A DNA stretch of 64,000 nt from the NCBI RefSeq assembly GCF_018860705.1, contig NZ_JAHKQA010000072.1, positions 1-64,000 on the forward strand. The letters run 5' to 3'. Below the pieces are notes generated by a model, which saw nothing but the letters and a program-made list of their open reading frames with translations, did no database searches and was not told where the DNA came from. The DNA is from Citreicella sp. C3M06 (GTDB lineage Bacteria; Pseudomonadota; Alphaproteobacteria; Rhodobacterales; Rhodobacteraceae). Positions 44,789 to 55,401 of the stretch are shown here, piece after piece (position 1 is the first letter of the stretch; each line of letters begins with the position of its first letter). Both the position numbers and the translations under genes were made by a program.

Positions 44789-45503
44789 CGCGGGTGTTCC
44801 CTGTACGTACCTTGAAATTCTGACAGGCTGCACCGCAAGGGGCAAGGGCAAGTGACGAGGGTCTGGTCGGTTCAGAGTCCTTTGCGACGGATTGGACCGA
44901 TGCCGCCCATTTGCTGCACGGGTGCGGTGATCCGCCCTGTTTAAGCTTTGGCGCGCGCGCCGGGTGCTGGCGTTGCGCGCGCGCTACGGAGGAGCGATGT
45001 GGGCCGCTGCTAGCCGGAATGGTCATTGAACAGTGTGACGGTGCGGTATGCAATCGCGTTACGTTGTGCAATCAGGCCGTGCCCCTCGGCAAGGACCATT
45101 CGTAGACCCCAAGAGCGCCTGTACTCGGCTCGACCGGTAAGCTCCTGCATGGGCTTGCGTCTCATGAATATCGGCAAGCTAAATGCTTTTTAGCAGATGC
45201 CACGGCCGATGATGTGCGCCGACGGATGGCAGGGAACCCATCACTGCACAAGCTGCAGCGGAACCGACCGGATTCGCGGCGAAAAAGCGGGCCCCTGTCA
45301 TGCCTGTAAACAGGCCTTCCGCTGCCAGAGGCCGGTCGTCGAGCGTGATACCAACTCGTGAGGCTTGGATAGTTCCGGAAACTCATTGGCGACGCGGGGC
45401 AATCGCCTTCGAAACGATCACTTGCTGCGCGGACGTCTGCGTTGCGCTGTGTTTTCATTTTCGCACGATTGATTGCGACAGGGCGGCGCGCTAGCCATTG
45501 GGC
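44789..45503. other. Gene-free region
   Basis: 715 bp with no convincing gene. It contains a 10-bp GC hairpin (arms 44951-44960 and 44975-44984) without a T run. Frames covering it on the minus strand are shadows of the DUF3445 gene to the right. Lower coding character suggests eroded DNA. Confidence 0.5.
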
Positions 45504-46259
45504 ATGATATTGCAGGACTCGCTTCCCTTCGATCTGACGACCTCGCGGCCCTTGCCGAACATCTCTCCATTGCCGATGGAGAGCTGGCTGCACATCGACG
45601 AGGCCTATGCCGCACAGATGGCGGAACGAGACCGGCTGTTGCTGGGCCATCGCGACGATGTGCTGGCGCTTGACGATGCCGCAAGGCCCGCCGCCGAAGA
45701 GCTGCTGGACCTGCTGCTGACGTGGCTGCCGGACAGCTTCCTGCGCTCTGAGGGCAGCGTGACGCGCCCCGACGGGGTAAGCGTGCCAATCGACCGGGAC
45801 GATCCGTTGCTGACGGCGGGGCGGCTGGTGCAGGACGATCTGTGCCTTCTGGAAAAGCGCGGCACGGACGAGCACGTATTGACCGGGGCCGCGCTGTGCT
45901 TTCCGGCGGGGTGGAAGCTGTCGCTGAAGGTGATGAGGCCGCTCACCGCGATCCATGTCCCGATTCCGGAATATGACGACGGGCTTGCCAAACGGGTGCA
46001 GCGCCTGTTCGACGGGGTGCAGCCGGGGCGGCCGCTGATGCGGTTCAACCGGCTCTGGTATGATGATCCAACGCTGTTTCAGCCCGGGCCGAGGCTGCAC
46101 AATAGTCATCGCGCAGACCCGAGATCGGCGCGGTTCTTTCGCACCGAGCGGCAGGTGATCCTGAAATTGCCCCTGAGAGGCGCGGCGGTGTTTTCCATCC
46201 ACACCTATGTGCTGCCCCGCGAGCGCGCCCTGCAACTCAGTGCAGTCGAAACCGCATAG
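45504..46259 (+). CDS. DUF3445 protein, heme-dependent oxidative N-demethylase-like
   Basis: 251 residues of the DUF3445 family: LHIDEAYAAQMAERDRLL, CLLEKRGTDEHVLTGAALCF, WKLSLKVMRPLTAIHVPIPE, and FSIHTYVLPRERAL at the end. Relatives demethylate dimethylamine using heme and a flavin partner; whether this one does is unproven. The ribosome site before ATG 45504 is weak; TTG 45498 is an alternative. Confidence 0.85.
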   Translation: MILQDSLPFDLTTSRPLPNISPLPMESWLHIDEAYAAQMAERDRLLLGHRDDVLALDDAARPAAEELLDLLLTWLPDSFLRSEGSVTRPDGVSVPIDRDDPLLTAGRLVQDDLCLLEKRGTDEHVLTGAALCFPAGWKLSLKVMRPLTAIHVPIPEYDDGLAKRVQRLFDGVQPGRPLMRFNRLWYDDPTLFQPGPRLHNSHRADPRSARFFRTERQVILKLPLRGAAVFSIHTYVLPRERALQLSAVETA

Positions 46260-46431
46260 CGGTGCCGAACGGATCTTGGCGACGGGCAGGGCGCAGCCGC
46301 CATGCGACTGTTCGCCTTAAAGACAGTTCAATAAGACCCTGCATTCCGGCGGCCCACATTCCGGACTGGGGCTTGGGCGGGGATGATCACCGAAGATGGC
46401 GCGTGGGCGGCCCCAAGCCCTGAGGCAGGCG

Positions 46432-47241
46432 TCAGCCGCCAATCCTGGCCGCGACCAGCGCGATGGCCTGCTGGTAGACGGTGGCGGCGTTCCATTCGTT
46501 CAGAACGCGGAAATTCACCGTGCCTTCCTGAAAGGGCTGACCCGGTTTCCAGCCCATGGCGCGCAGGTAATTGGCGGTCGAGGCCAGCGCGTCGTGCTGG
46601 TCGTAGAAATTCACCCGCCCGTCGCCATTGCCGTCGACGCCGTAGCGCATGGCGTTGCCGGGCAGGAACTGGGTGTGGCCCAGCTCGCCGTGAAACGCGC
46701 CTTTCTGCGATGCCGACAGCATGCCGCGATCGACCATCTGCAAGGCCGCGATGGCATGAGGCGTGAAGAAGGCCGAGCGACGGCAATCATAGGCGACGGT
46801 GGTGATCGACGACACAACCGGGGTCGAGCCCATGTTGCGCCCGAACCCGGTTTCCATGCCGTGAATGGCGATGAGGATGCCCGCAGGCACACCGTAGCGC
46901 TGTTCGATCGCCCGGTAAAAGTCGCGATCCGCCGCCAGCCGCTTGCGCCCTTGCGCAGCGAAGCCGTCGACAGACCCAAGCCTGATGCGGATGAAATCGC
47001 TCAGGGCATATTTCACGCCCTTCTGGTTGCGATCAGCGTTGATCGTGCCCTGAGAATAGCTTGCCTCCATCAGCGCCTGAATGCCGCGCTGGCCCACCCC
47101 GGCGCGCTGCGCCTCGGCGGCGAACTCCTGCTTCCAGGCGTTGAACCCGCCCGGGGTATTGCCGCAGCTCGCGGCAAGGGCCGGGCCGGTGGCCGCAAGG
47201 GCGAACAAGACAGCGGCGGCGCGCAACAGGGGACGGGGCAT
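46432..47241 (-). CDS. Lytic murein transglycosylase (MltB-like)
   Basis: 269 residues with a signal peptide (PRPLLRAAAVLFALAATGPA). Catalytic Glu in IHGMETGFGRNMGS; GELGHTQFLPGNAMRYGVD and DGRVNFYDQHDALASTANYL are typical of the SLT_2/MltB group. It cleaves glycan strands in the periplasm. Shorter than E. coli MltB because the C-terminal binding domain is lacking. Start at 47241 chosen for the signal peptide. Confidence 0.92.
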   Translation of the reverse strand: MPRPLLRAAAVLFALAATGPALAASCGNTPGGFNAWKQEFAAEAQRAGVGQRGIQALMEASYSQGTINADRNQKGVKYALSDFIRIRLGSVDGFAAQGRKRLAADRDFYRAIEQRYGVPAGILIAIHGMETGFGRNMGSTPVVSSITTVAYDCRRSAFFTPHAIAALQMVDRGMLSASQKGAFHGELGHTQFLPGNAMRYGVDGNGDGRVNFYDQHDALASTANYLRAMGWKPGQPFQEGTVNFRVLNEWNAATVYQQAIALVAARIGG

Positions 47242-47420
47242 TCGGTGGTCTCCGGTCAAAATGAACTGGCTCGACGGTAGCGCGGGAACGGGCGGCGTCA
47301 AAAAGGTTTTCATCCCATGCGCGGTGTGTGGACCGTAATGGCGACCCTTGCCAGAGGCATCCCATGCAAAAGGGGCGCCCGGATGGGGCGCCCCTTCACG
47401 TTGCTGGTCCGGATACCGGA

Positions 47421-48827
47421 TCAGCAGCTGTAGTACATGCTGTATTCCACCGGGTGCGGCGTGTGCTCGTAGGCGATCAGCTCTTCCATCTTGAGCTCGA
47501 TGTAGCCCTCGATCTGGCTCTTGGTGAACACGTCGCCTGCAAGCAGGAACTCGTGATCGGCCTTGAGCGCCTCGAGCGCCTCGCGCAGCGAGCCGCAGAC
47601 GGTCGGGATGTCGGCCAGCTCTTCGGGGGGCAGGTCGTACAGGTTCTTGTCCATCGCCTCGCCCGGATCGATCTTGTTCTTGATGCCGTCAAGACCGGCC
47701 ATCAGAAGCGCTGCGAAGCACAGGTAGGGGTTCGCAGCGGGATCGGGGAAACGCGCTTCGACGCGCTTGGCCTTGGGCGACTCGCTCCACGGGATCCGGA
47801 CGCAGCCCGACCGGTTGCGGGCCGAATAGGCGCGCAGAACCGGGGCTTCGAAGCCGGGGATCAGACGCTTGTAGCTGTTGGTCGACGGGTTGGTGAAGGC
47901 GTTCAGCGTCTTGGCGTGCTTCAGGATGCCGCCGATGTAGTACAGCGCTTCCTGCGACAGGTCGGCGTATTTGTCGCCTGCGAAGAGCGGCTTGCCATCC
48001 TTCCAGATCGACATGTTCACGTGCATCCCCGACCCGTTGTCGCCAGCGATCGGCTTGGGCATGAACGTGGCCGAGCGGCCATAGGCCTGTGCGACGTTGT
48101 GGATGATGTACTTGTACTTCTGCAGCTCGTCGGCCTGCTTGGTCAGCGAGCCAAAGATCATACCCAGCTCGTGCTGCGAGGTTGCCACCTCGTGGTGATG
48201 CTTGTCGACCTTCATGCCGATGCGCTTCATGGTCGACAGCATTTCGGAGCGGATGTCCTGGCCGTCGTCCATCGGGTTCACCGGGAAATAGCCGCCCTTG
48301 TAGGTCGGTCGGTGGCCCAGGTTGCCCATCTCGAATTCGGCGCCGGTATTCCAGGCGGCGTGATCGGCATCGACCTCGTAGGAGACCTTGTTCGGCGAGA
48401 CGGAATATTTCACGTCGTCGAACAGGAAGAATTCGGCTTCGGGGCCCATGTAGGCCACATCACCGATCCCGGAGGAGATCAGGTAGGCCTCGGCCTTCTG
48501 CGCGGTGCCGCGCGGGTCACGATCATAGGCTTCGCCGGTGTCGGGCTCGACGACCGAGCAATGCACGCACAGCGTTTTCTCGGCATAGAACGGGTCGATG
48601 TAGACGCTGTCGAGATCGAACATCAGTTTCATGTCGGACGCTTCGATCGACTTCCAGCCCGCGATGGACGAGCCGTCGAACATGAAGCCCTCTTCGAGGA
48701 AATCCTCGTCGACTTCGTCGGCAATGACGGTCACGTGCTGAAGCTTGCCGCGCGGGTCGGTAAAGCGGACGTCGAGGTACGCGACCTCTTCGTCTTTCAT
48801 CAGCTTGATGACATCCTTGGTGCTCAT
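47421..48827 (-). CDS. glnA: Glutamine synthetase type I
   Basis: 468 residues. [80 protein letters not shown] are standard active-site segments. The adenylylation Tyr is in [10 protein letters not shown], so control by GlnE is expected. I prefer the second ATG (48827) on ribosome-site spacing. Second gene of a glnB-glnA operon. Confidence 0.98.
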   Translation of the reverse strand: MSTKDVIKLMKDEEVAYLDVRFTDPRGKLQHVTVIADEVDEDFLEEGFMFDGSSIAGWKSIEASDMKLMFDLDSVYIDPFYAEKTLCVHCSVVEPDTGEAYDRDPRGTAQKAEAYLISSGIGDVAYMGPEAEFFLFDDVKYSVSPNKVSYEVDADHAAWNTGAEFEMGNLGHRPTYKGGYFPVNPMDDGQDIRSEMLSTMKRIGMKVDKHHHEVATSQHELGMIFGSLTKQADELQKYKYIIHNVAQAYGRSATFMPKPIAGDNGSGMHVNMSIWKDGKPLFAGDKYADLSQEALYYIGGILKHAKTLNAFTNPSTNSYKRLIPGFEAPVLRAYSARNRSGCVRIPWSESPKAKRVEARFPDPAANPYLCFAALLMAGLDGIKNKIDPGEAMDKNLYDLPPEELADIPTVCGSLREALEALKADHEFLLAGDVFTKSQIEGYIELKMEELIAYEHTPHPVEYSMYYSC

Positions 48828-48881
48828 TCCCATCTTCCCTTTCGTTGAATTATTAGGGTCCGGTGTGTTGGTGCTGCGCGC

Positions 48882-49265
<384 letters not shown>

Positions 49266-49394
49266 TTATGCCGAGCCGCTACAATGTGATAGCGAAAGGG
49301 GGCAGGGGGTGCATAGGGCGATTTCTAGGCGCTGCATCAATTATGTGCAACCAGATTAAAAGGTGGGCAAAATGAAAACACTTTTGGAGGCTTC

Positions 49395-50993
49395 ATGGCA
49401 GACCTGCTGACGGCGGCCCGGATGCGGGCAATCGAGACCGCCGCGTTGACCTCGGGGGAGGTGTCGGGGCTGGACCTGATGGAGCGGGCGGGGGCGGGCG
49501 TGGTGCGGGCGGTTCTGGCGCGCTGGCCCGAACTGGCGACGCTGGGGCAACGCGCCGTGGTGCTGTGCGGGCCGGGAAACAATGGCGGCGACGGATTCGT
49601 AGTGGCGCGGTTGCTGGTCGATCTGGGCTGGCAGATCGAGCTGTATCTTTATGGCGAGGCGGCCCGCCTGCCGCCCGATGCGCGGGCAATGTACGAACGT
49701 TGGCGGCCCCTTGGCGATGTGCGCCCGCTGGAAGCCGGGTTCGAGCCATCGCGGTGCAGCGCGGCGCTGGTGGTCGATGCGCTGTTCGGCACCGGGCTGC
49801 GCCGCCCGATCCGGGGGCTGGAGTCGGTGCTACTGGACCTCGCCGAAATGCGCGGGCAGGGCGCCTCGATGCCCCCTGATGCGCGCCCCGACTGGACACC
49901 GCTGATCGTGGCCATTGACCTGCCGAGTGGCATTTGCAGCGACAGCGGACGGGCGCTGCATGATGAGGGCTATATCGGCCTGCCGGGTCGGATCGAGGCG
50001 GCGGCAGCGAAGGCCGACCTGACCGTCACCTTTCACGCGATGAAGCTGGGCCATGTGCTGGCCGACGGCCCGGATCACTGCGGCGAGGTGGTGATCTGCC
50101 CCATCGGTCTGGAAGAGCGCCGCAAGCGTCCGCCCCGCGCCGAGCGGGTGGAGCAGGTGAGCGCGCCTGTGGGCTTGCTCAAGCTGTCCGGGCACAAATA
50201 CGGCTATGGTCACGCGCTGGTGGTGACGGGCGGCTTTGGCCGCACTGGCGCTGCGCGGCTGGCGGCGCGGGCGGCGCTGCGCATCGGCGCGGGGCTGGTG
50301 ACGCTGGCCGCGCCCGGTTCGGCGCAGAGCGAGATCGCGGCGCAGATTTCCGCATTGATGCTGCGCCGGGTCGACGATGACGCGGCGCTGGAGGCGCTGT
50401 TGCAGGACCCCCGTCTGAACGCGCTGTGTCTCGGGCCGGGGCTGGGGGCAGAGCGTGCGCGAACTCTCGTGCCGGTGGCGCTTGATGCGGCGCGGGCCAC
50501 GGTGCTGGACGCCGACGCGCTCAGCGCCTTTGCGGGCGATCCCGAATTGCTGTTCGACCTGCTGCATGACGATGTGGTCCTGACCCCGCATGGCGGCGAA
50601 TTCGCGCGGCTGTTTCCCGATCTTGGCGATAGGCTGGCGGCGACGCCCGACACCGGGCCTGCCTTTGGCCGCGTCGATGCCGCGCGCGAGGCGGCGCGGC
50701 GGGCGGGTTGCACGCTGCTGCTCAAGGGGCCCGATACGGTGATCGCAGGGCCGGACGGGCGGGTCTCGGTGAGCGCGGCGGTGCGCGAGCGCGCCGCGCC
50801 GTGGCTGGCGACGGCAGGGTCTGGCGATGTGCTGGCGGGGATGATCACCGGGCTGATGGCGCGCGGCCTGCCGCCATTTCGCGCCGCCTGCGCCGGGGCG
50901 TGGCTGCATGTCGAAGCCGCCCGCGCCTTTGGCCCCGGCCTGATCGCCGAGGATCTGCCCGAAATGCTGCCGCAGGTGTTTCGCCAGATGTAA
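49395..50993 (+). CDS. nnr: Bifunctional NAD(P)HX epimerase/dehydratase
   Basis: 532 residues. The N-terminal YjeF epimerase domain shows CGPGNNGGDGFVVARLL and DALFGTGLRRP; the C-terminal ADP-dependent dehydratase shows KYGYGHALVVTGGFGRTGAA, LTPHGGEFARLFPD, LLKGPDTVIAGPDGR and ATAGSGDVLAGMITGLMARG. It repairs hydrated NADH and NADPH. GGAGG precedes ATG 49395. It is transcribed divergently from glnB. Confidence 0.95.
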   Translation: MADLLTAARMRAIETAALTSGEVSGLDLMERAGAGVVRAVLARWPELATLGQRAVVLCGPGNNGGDGFVVARLLVDLGWQIELYLYGEAARLPPDARAMYERWRPLGDVRPLEAGFEPSRCSAALVVDALFGTGLRRPIRGLESVLLDLAEMRGQGASMPPDARPDWTPLIVAIDLPSGICSDSGRALHDEGYIGLPGRIEAAAAKADLTVTFHAMKLGHVLADGPDHCGEVVICPIGLEERRKRPPRAERVEQVSAPVGLLKLSGHKYGYGHALVVTGGFGRTGAARLAARAALRIGAGLVTLAAPGSAQSEIAAQISALMLRRVDDDAALEALLQDPRLNALCLGPGLGAERARTLVPVALDAARATVLDADALSAFAGDPELLFDLLHDDVVLTPHGGEFARLFPDLGDRLAATPDTGPAFGRVDAAREAARRAGCTLLLKGPDTVIAGPDGRVSVSAAVRERAAPWLATAGSGDVLAGMITGLMARGLPPFRAACAGAWLHVEAARAFGPGLIAEDLPEMLPQVFRQM

Positions 50994-51028
50994 TGGGGGG
51001 GGGGCCGCGCAGCCCCCCCCATGGTACT

Positions 51029-52456
51029 TCAGTTGCCGTAGGCCACCGACGGCAGCCACGTGGTCAGGGCCGGGAACTCGAAGACGATGAACAGGCCCAG
51101 AAGCTGAAGCATCACGAAGGGGATGATGCCCCGGTAGATATGCGCCAGCGACACCCCCGGCGGGCACACCCCCTTGAGGTAGAACAGCGCAAAGCCCACT
51201 GGCGGCGTCAGGAACGAGGTCTGCAAGGTCACCGCCACAAGGATCGCGAACCACACCACCTGCGGATCGCGCACCTGATCAAAGCCCGGCACCGCCAGTT
51301 CCAGCCCCTGAATGATCGGCAGCATCAGCGGCATGATGATGATGGTGATCTCGATCCAGTCCAGCAGGAAGCCAAGGCAGAACACGATGAACAGGATGAA
51401 CCCCACTGTCATGTAGGGGCTGTCGAAGGCCGACAGCACCAGCTCCTGCACGATCTCGTCACCGCCATAGCGGCGCAGCACATAGGCAAAGAAATTCGCC
51501 GCAAGGAAGATGCCGACGATGTAGCCCGATGTGTTGAGGGTCGAGCGTGCCACCTCGCGGAACACCTTCCAGTTCAGCTTGCGATTGGCCAGCGCCAGAA
51601 GGGTTGCGCCCATTGCGCCAAGGCCCGAGGCCTCGGTCGGCGTGGCGAGGCCGACAAAGATCGAGCCGAGCACCAACAGGATCAGGAACATCGGCGGCAC
51701 CACCGCCACAGCGACCTCCTTCAGCTCGGCGACCCCGGCGCGCTGCGCGGCGGCGGGCGCAGGCATGGAGTCGGGCGAGACGAGGCCGTAGATCACGATG
51801 AACAGGATATAAAGCGCCCCAAGGATCAGCCCCGGAAACAGCGCTCCCATGAACAGATCGCCCAAGGAAATCGCCAGCTGATCCGACATGATTACCAGCA
51901 TGATCGACGGCGGGATCAGAATGCCCAGCGTGCCAGCGCTGGCGATGGTGCCGGTGGCGATGGGCTTGGAATAATTCTGCGCCATCATCGCGGGCAGCGC
52001 CATCACCCCGAGCAGCGTCACCGACGCGCCGATCACCCCGGTCGAGGCGGCAAGGATGATGCCGATCAGCAGCACCGTCAGCGACAGCCCGCCGCGCAGC
52101 CCGCCAAACAGCTTTTGCATCGCGTGCATCATGCGCTGCGCCACGCCCGACTGGTCCAGCATCAGGCCCATGTAGATGAACATCGGCAGCGCCACGAGCA
52201 CCGGGTTCTTGATGGTGTTGCCAAAGATCCGCCCCGACAGCGCCTGCAGCTTGCGATAATCAATGCCGGTGCGGTCGAATTCGATGATGCCGCGAAACAC
52301 GCTGCGATAGGGGTCAAGGAAGATCTCGGCGATCAGCACGAACACCAGCGACACCCCGACCAGCGCAAACGCCACGGGAATGCCCCGGAACAGCATCCAG
52401 ATGAAGGTGACGAACATCGCCGCGACGGCGATTTCATTGATGGTCAGCCAGTCCAT
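51029..52456 (-). CDS. dctM: TRAP transporter large permease
   Basis: 475 residues, about a dozen hydrophobic segments; PMFIYMGLMLDQSGVAQRM, ASTGVIGASVTLLGVMALPA and LLDWIEITIIIMPLMLPII are DctM hallmarks. With DctQ and DctP it imports an organic acid using the sodium gradient. ATG 52456 (MDWLTINEI) is the natural start. The stop of dctQ lies one base away. Confidence 0.95.
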   Translation of the reverse strand: MDWLTINEIAVAAMFVTFIWMLFRGIPVAFALVGVSLVFVLIAEIFLDPYRSVFRGIIEFDRTGIDYRKLQALSGRIFGNTIKNPVLVALPMFIYMGLMLDQSGVAQRMMHAMQKLFGGLRGGLSLTVLLIGIILAASTGVIGASVTLLGVMALPAMMAQNYSKPIATGTIASAGTLGILIPPSIMLVIMSDQLAISLGDLFMGALFPGLILGALYILFIVIYGLVSPDSMPAPAAAQRAGVAELKEVAVAVVPPMFLILLVLGSIFVGLATPTEASGLGAMGATLLALANRKLNWKVFREVARSTLNTSGYIVGIFLAANFFAYVLRRYGGDEIVQELVLSAFDSPYMTVGFILFIVFCLGFLLDWIEITIIIMPLMLPIIQGLELAVPGFDQVRDPQVVWFAILVAVTLQTSFLTPPVGFALFYLKGVCPPGVSLAHIYRGIIPFVMLQLLGLFIVFEFPALTTWLPSVAYGN

Positions 52457-52457
52457 G

Positions 52458-53255
52458 TCAGGCGTCCTTTTTCGCAAGCGCGCGGGCCAGCACGATCAGC
52501 AGCGCCGTCAGCAGCAATGCGCCAAGGACGGTGTATCGCATCTCGTGCGGGCCGAATTCGATCTCGCCAAAGGCGGGCAGGCGGCCGACGTCACGGGCGC
52601 TCATCTCGGGATCGCGCGTGGCATAAAGCACGCCGAACAGGGCGTAATACAGCGCAAGATTGACCGCATAGGCCACCGAGGGAAACGCCCAGAACAGCTG
52701 TTTCCACAGCGCCGGGCGGGTCAGCTGCCCGAGCAGCCGCACATAGACCGACCACACCGCGATGGCGATGAAGATGAACGCGATGTTCATGAAGCTCTTG
52801 AGCAGCCACAGATTGTGCAGCCCATTGGGGCTGTCAGAGCCCTCGCGGGCGTGGATCGAGGTCAGCGCGTAATCCAGGGTCACATCCCAGCACAGGATGA
52901 TGAAGGGCAGGAACAGCCAGACCAGCCCGAAAATATCGATGCGGATGCGCTTTTTCTTTTCGAAATTGTCATAAAGGATGTCGACCCGCACATGGCTGTT
53001 GGTCACCACCGCATAGGCGATGCCCATCAGCACCGCCGCGCCGTAAAGCCACCATTGCAGATCGTCCATCCACGCCTGATTGTGCCCGGCCTGCCGCAGG
53101 ATCACCTGCGCGCAGATCACCGTCATCAGGATGGGAAACAGCAGCGCCGCCGCATTGCCGACGGTGATCACGAAACGATCGCCCCGGTTATGCTCGGCGC
53201 GTCCGATCTCTCCGGGGTCGCTGATCGCGGCCACCACCTCTGTCTGCTCGCTCAT
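52458..53255 (-). CDS. dctQ: TRAP transporter small permease
   Basis: 265 residues with four predicted spans (AALLFPILMTVICAQVIL, WWLYGAAVLMGIAYAVVTN, IFGLVWLFLPFIILCWDV, and a last one near 175-200) and the family motif NSHVRVDILYDNF. A further C-terminal span (VLGALLLTALLIVLARAL) makes it larger than the usual 160-200 residues. Operon partner of dctP and dctM. Confidence 0.9.
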   Translation of the reverse strand: MSEQTEVVAAISDPGEIGRAEHNRGDRFVITVGNAAALLFPILMTVICAQVILRQAGHNQAWMDDLQWWLYGAAVLMGIAYAVVTNSHVRVDILYDNFEKKKRIRIDIFGLVWLFLPFIILCWDVTLDYALTSIHAREGSDSPNGLHNLWLLKSFMNIAFIFIAIAVWSVYVRLLGQLTRPALWKQLFWAFPSVAYAVNLALYYALFGVLYATRDPEMSARDVGRLPAFGEIEFGPHEMRYTVLGALLLTALLIVLARALAKKDA

Positions 53256-53285
53256 CGTGTGCGCCTCCCCCTGCGCAGACTGAAG

Positions 53286-53310
53286 ACCGGGGCAACGTCG
53301 CTGCCCCGGT
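53286..53310 (-). promoter_or_regulatory. Stem-loop between dctP and dctQ
   Basis: accggggca and tgccccggt pair around seven bases. Such hairpins after binding-protein genes stabilise that part of the message or reduce read-through, giving more binding protein than permease. Confidence 0.6.
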
Positions 53311-53333
53311 TTGATCGATTGTTCGGGTAGGAC

Positions 53334-54395
53334 TTACTTGTCAGCGACCGAGGTATAGGGGCGCGGCAGGTAGATGTTGTTGCCCCAGAGCTTGTAGCCC
53401 TCGCGGAATTCCTGAAGGTCGTCCCAGACCTCGGCGAAGAACGCATCCTCGGCCGCCAGCTCGCCAGCGACTTCGAGCCATGCGGTTTCAAAGGCCTGAA
53501 GCTGCTCTTCGTTCCATTGCTTGATCTGCACGCCATGCTCGTCGACGTTGGATTTCATCGCGGGGAAGTTCTTGGCCTCGCCCTCGGCGAAATTGTCGGC
53601 AAGATTGGCCATGCAGGCGACTTCTATCTGGTTCTGCGCGATCTCGTCGAGGTCTTCCCACTTGTCCTTGTTGATCAGCAGCTCGAACATGGTCGAGGGC
53701 TGGTGCCAGCCGGGGAAGTAGTTGTATTTCGCGATGTTGTAGAAGCCGAGGTTGGCATCGACCAGTGGCATGGAGAATTCGGTGGCATCAATCGCGCCGC
53801 GTTCCAGCGCCGGGAAGATATCACCCCCCGCCAGCAGCGAGGTCGACACGCCAAGCTTGGCCATCACCTCGGCGCCAAGGCCGAAGAAACGCATGTTGAG
53901 GCCCTTGAGATCGTCCATCGAGTTGATCTCTTTCTTGAACCAACCCGAGGTCTCCGGCGCGTACATGCCGCAGAGCAGCACCTTCACGTTGTAGCCGTTG
54001 TCGTCGTACATCTGCTGGAAATATTTCAGACCGTCGTCATAAAGCATCCACGCCAGCATCTCGCCCGGCTCCGGCCCAAAGGGCACGGCGGCGAACAGGC
54101 CCGCGGCAGGCATCTTGCCCTGCCAGTAGCCGGAGGTCGAATAGGCCGCATCGACAGATCCGTTCGAGGTGGCGTCGAGCATTTCAAGCGCGGGTACCAG
54201 CTCCCCGGGGTTGAAATGCTCGAATTCGACCTCGGTCGAGATCGAGTTGATCTTTTCCACGAAGGTGACGGAGGCCGTGCCGAGGATCGGCAGGTTCTCG
54301 GCATAACCGCTGGTCATTTCAAAGGTTTCTTGCGCGCCAGCCGATCCGGCCACAACAAAAGACGCCGCTGCGGCGGCTGCGAAAAGGTTCTTCAT
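53334..54395 (-). CDS. dctP: TRAP transporter substrate-binding protein
   Basis: 353 residues with a Sec signal (KNLFAAAAAASFVVAGSAGA). LKGLNMRFFGLGAEVMAKLG, GGDIFPALERGAIDATEFSM and YFPGWHQPSTMFELLINKD resemble the keto-acid/lactate group (TakP-like) of DctP proteins. The ligand is therefore probably a 2-oxo acid or lactate, by family inference. First gene of the operon. Confidence 0.93.
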   Translation of the reverse strand: MKNLFAAAAAASFVVAGSAGAQETFEMTSGYAENLPILGTASVTFVEKINSISTEVEFEHFNPGELVPALEMLDATSNGSVDAAYSTSGYWQGKMPAAGLFAAVPFGPEPGEMLAWMLYDDGLKYFQQMYDDNGYNVKVLLCGMYAPETSGWFKKEINSMDDLKGLNMRFFGLGAEVMAKLGVSTSLLAGGDIFPALERGAIDATEFSMPLVDANLGFYNIAKYNYFPGWHQPSTMFELLINKDKWEDLDEIAQNQIEVACMANLADNFAEGEAKNFPAMKSNVDEHGVQIKQWNEEQLQAFETAWLEVAGELAAEDAFFAEVWDDLQEFREGYKLWGNNIYLPRPYTSVADK

Positions 54396-54585
54396 GGGTC
54401 TCCTCCCTCTGATCCCCTGGATGACGCTCCCCCTCCCAAGGGCGCGACTGGCGGGTTTTAGCCGCCGGTGTGATACGCTACCGGCGGATCACACCGCTGT
54501 GAATACCCAATACTGCGTAAGGGGTGGCGGTGGCTGGCGCGCCGAAGAGCCGCTTTAGCGGCGGGGCGGTGATGGTCTGGGTTTG

Positions 54586-55326
54586 TCAGGTGGCACGGGC
54601 CGTCAAGGCGCGGCGCGCCATCACCGCCGCGTGGACCTCGACGGTGTAGGATTCAAGATCGCGCAGAGCGGCGTCACAGGCGGCGGCCTCCATCGACCGC
54701 ACGGTCGCCGCGATGCGGCTGTGCAGGGCAACGATGCGCGCCCGGTCGCGCGCGGTAAAGGTGATCATATTCATCAAGGGCTGCATCGCCTCGATGGCGC
54801 CCGACAGTTGCCATGACAGCACCGGATTGCCGGCCGCATCCACCAGCGCCCGGTGAAACGCCACGTCCGAGGCACAGAACGCCTCGTCGCTGAGCGCCGG
54901 GTCGGATTGGCGGGCGATCTCGGCCTGCATCGCTTGCAGGTGGTCCTCGCTGCGCCGCGCGCAGGCCAGCGGGGCGCAGGCGCGCTCCATCGCAAAGCGC
55001 GCTTCGCAGGCGACATCAAAGCCGATGGCGTTCATCGACAGCAGCAGCACCCCGGTGGTGATCTGCTGGGCATGGGCGGCGTCATAGGACAGGTGGTTTA
55101 CAAACGCACCGCCGGTGGCGCCGCGCCGGGTACGGATCAGCGATTGCGCCGCAAGCCGCTTGAGCGCCTCGCGCACCGTCGAGCGCGAGACAGCGAATTG
55201 TTCGGCTAGCTCGGTCTCGGAGGGCAGGCGATCGCCGACCATCAATCTGCCCTCGATAATGGCAGTGCGAAGGGCAGAGGCGATTGCGCTGGAACGGTCC
55301 GGTTTGCTTGGGGTTGCAGTCGACAT
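54586..55326 (-). CDS. GntR-family (FadR subgroup) regulator
   Basis: 246 residues. N-terminal winged helix: GDRLPSETELAEQFAVSRST, VREALKRLAAQSL; C-terminal FCD ligand domain with FHRALVDAAGNPVLSW and the metal His region near IVALHSRI. ATG 55326 was chosen; frames farther upstream run into the divergent dinB gene. It lies directly upstream of the TRAP operon, on the same strand, and probably controls it in response to its substrate. Confidence 0.92.
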   Translation of the reverse strand: MSTATPSKPDRSSAIASALRTAIIEGRLMVGDRLPSETELAEQFAVSRSTVREALKRLAAQSLIRTRRGATGGAFVNHLSYDAAHAQQITTGVLLLSMNAIGFDVACEARFAMERACAPLACARRSEDHLQAMQAEIARQSDPALSDEAFCASDVAFHRALVDAAGNPVLSWQLSGAIEAMQPLMNMITFTARDRARIVALHSRIAATVRSMEAAACDAALRDLESYTVEVHAAVMARRALTARAT

Positions 55327-55340
55327 GAGGGCCTGTTTAA

Positions 55341-55351
55341 TTGTCGGACAA
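55341..55351. promoter_or_regulatory. Candidate GntR operator
   Basis: ttgtcggacaa is a perfect palindrome of the TTGTC-n-GACAA kind bound by FadR-group regulators. It lies 15 bp upstream of the regulator's start and before the divergent dinB gene; a half-site attgtcc follows. Confidence 0.65.
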
Positions 55352-55401
55352 TTGATTGTCCAGCGCCGAGCCTGCTTGGTGCCCAAAGCGGAGGTGGCGA
55401 G

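Noticed and set aside
45162-46235. Long minus-strand frame opposite the DUF3445 gene
   Set aside because: Low-complexity, Arg/His/Gln-rich shadow of a well-supported gene; no family likeness.
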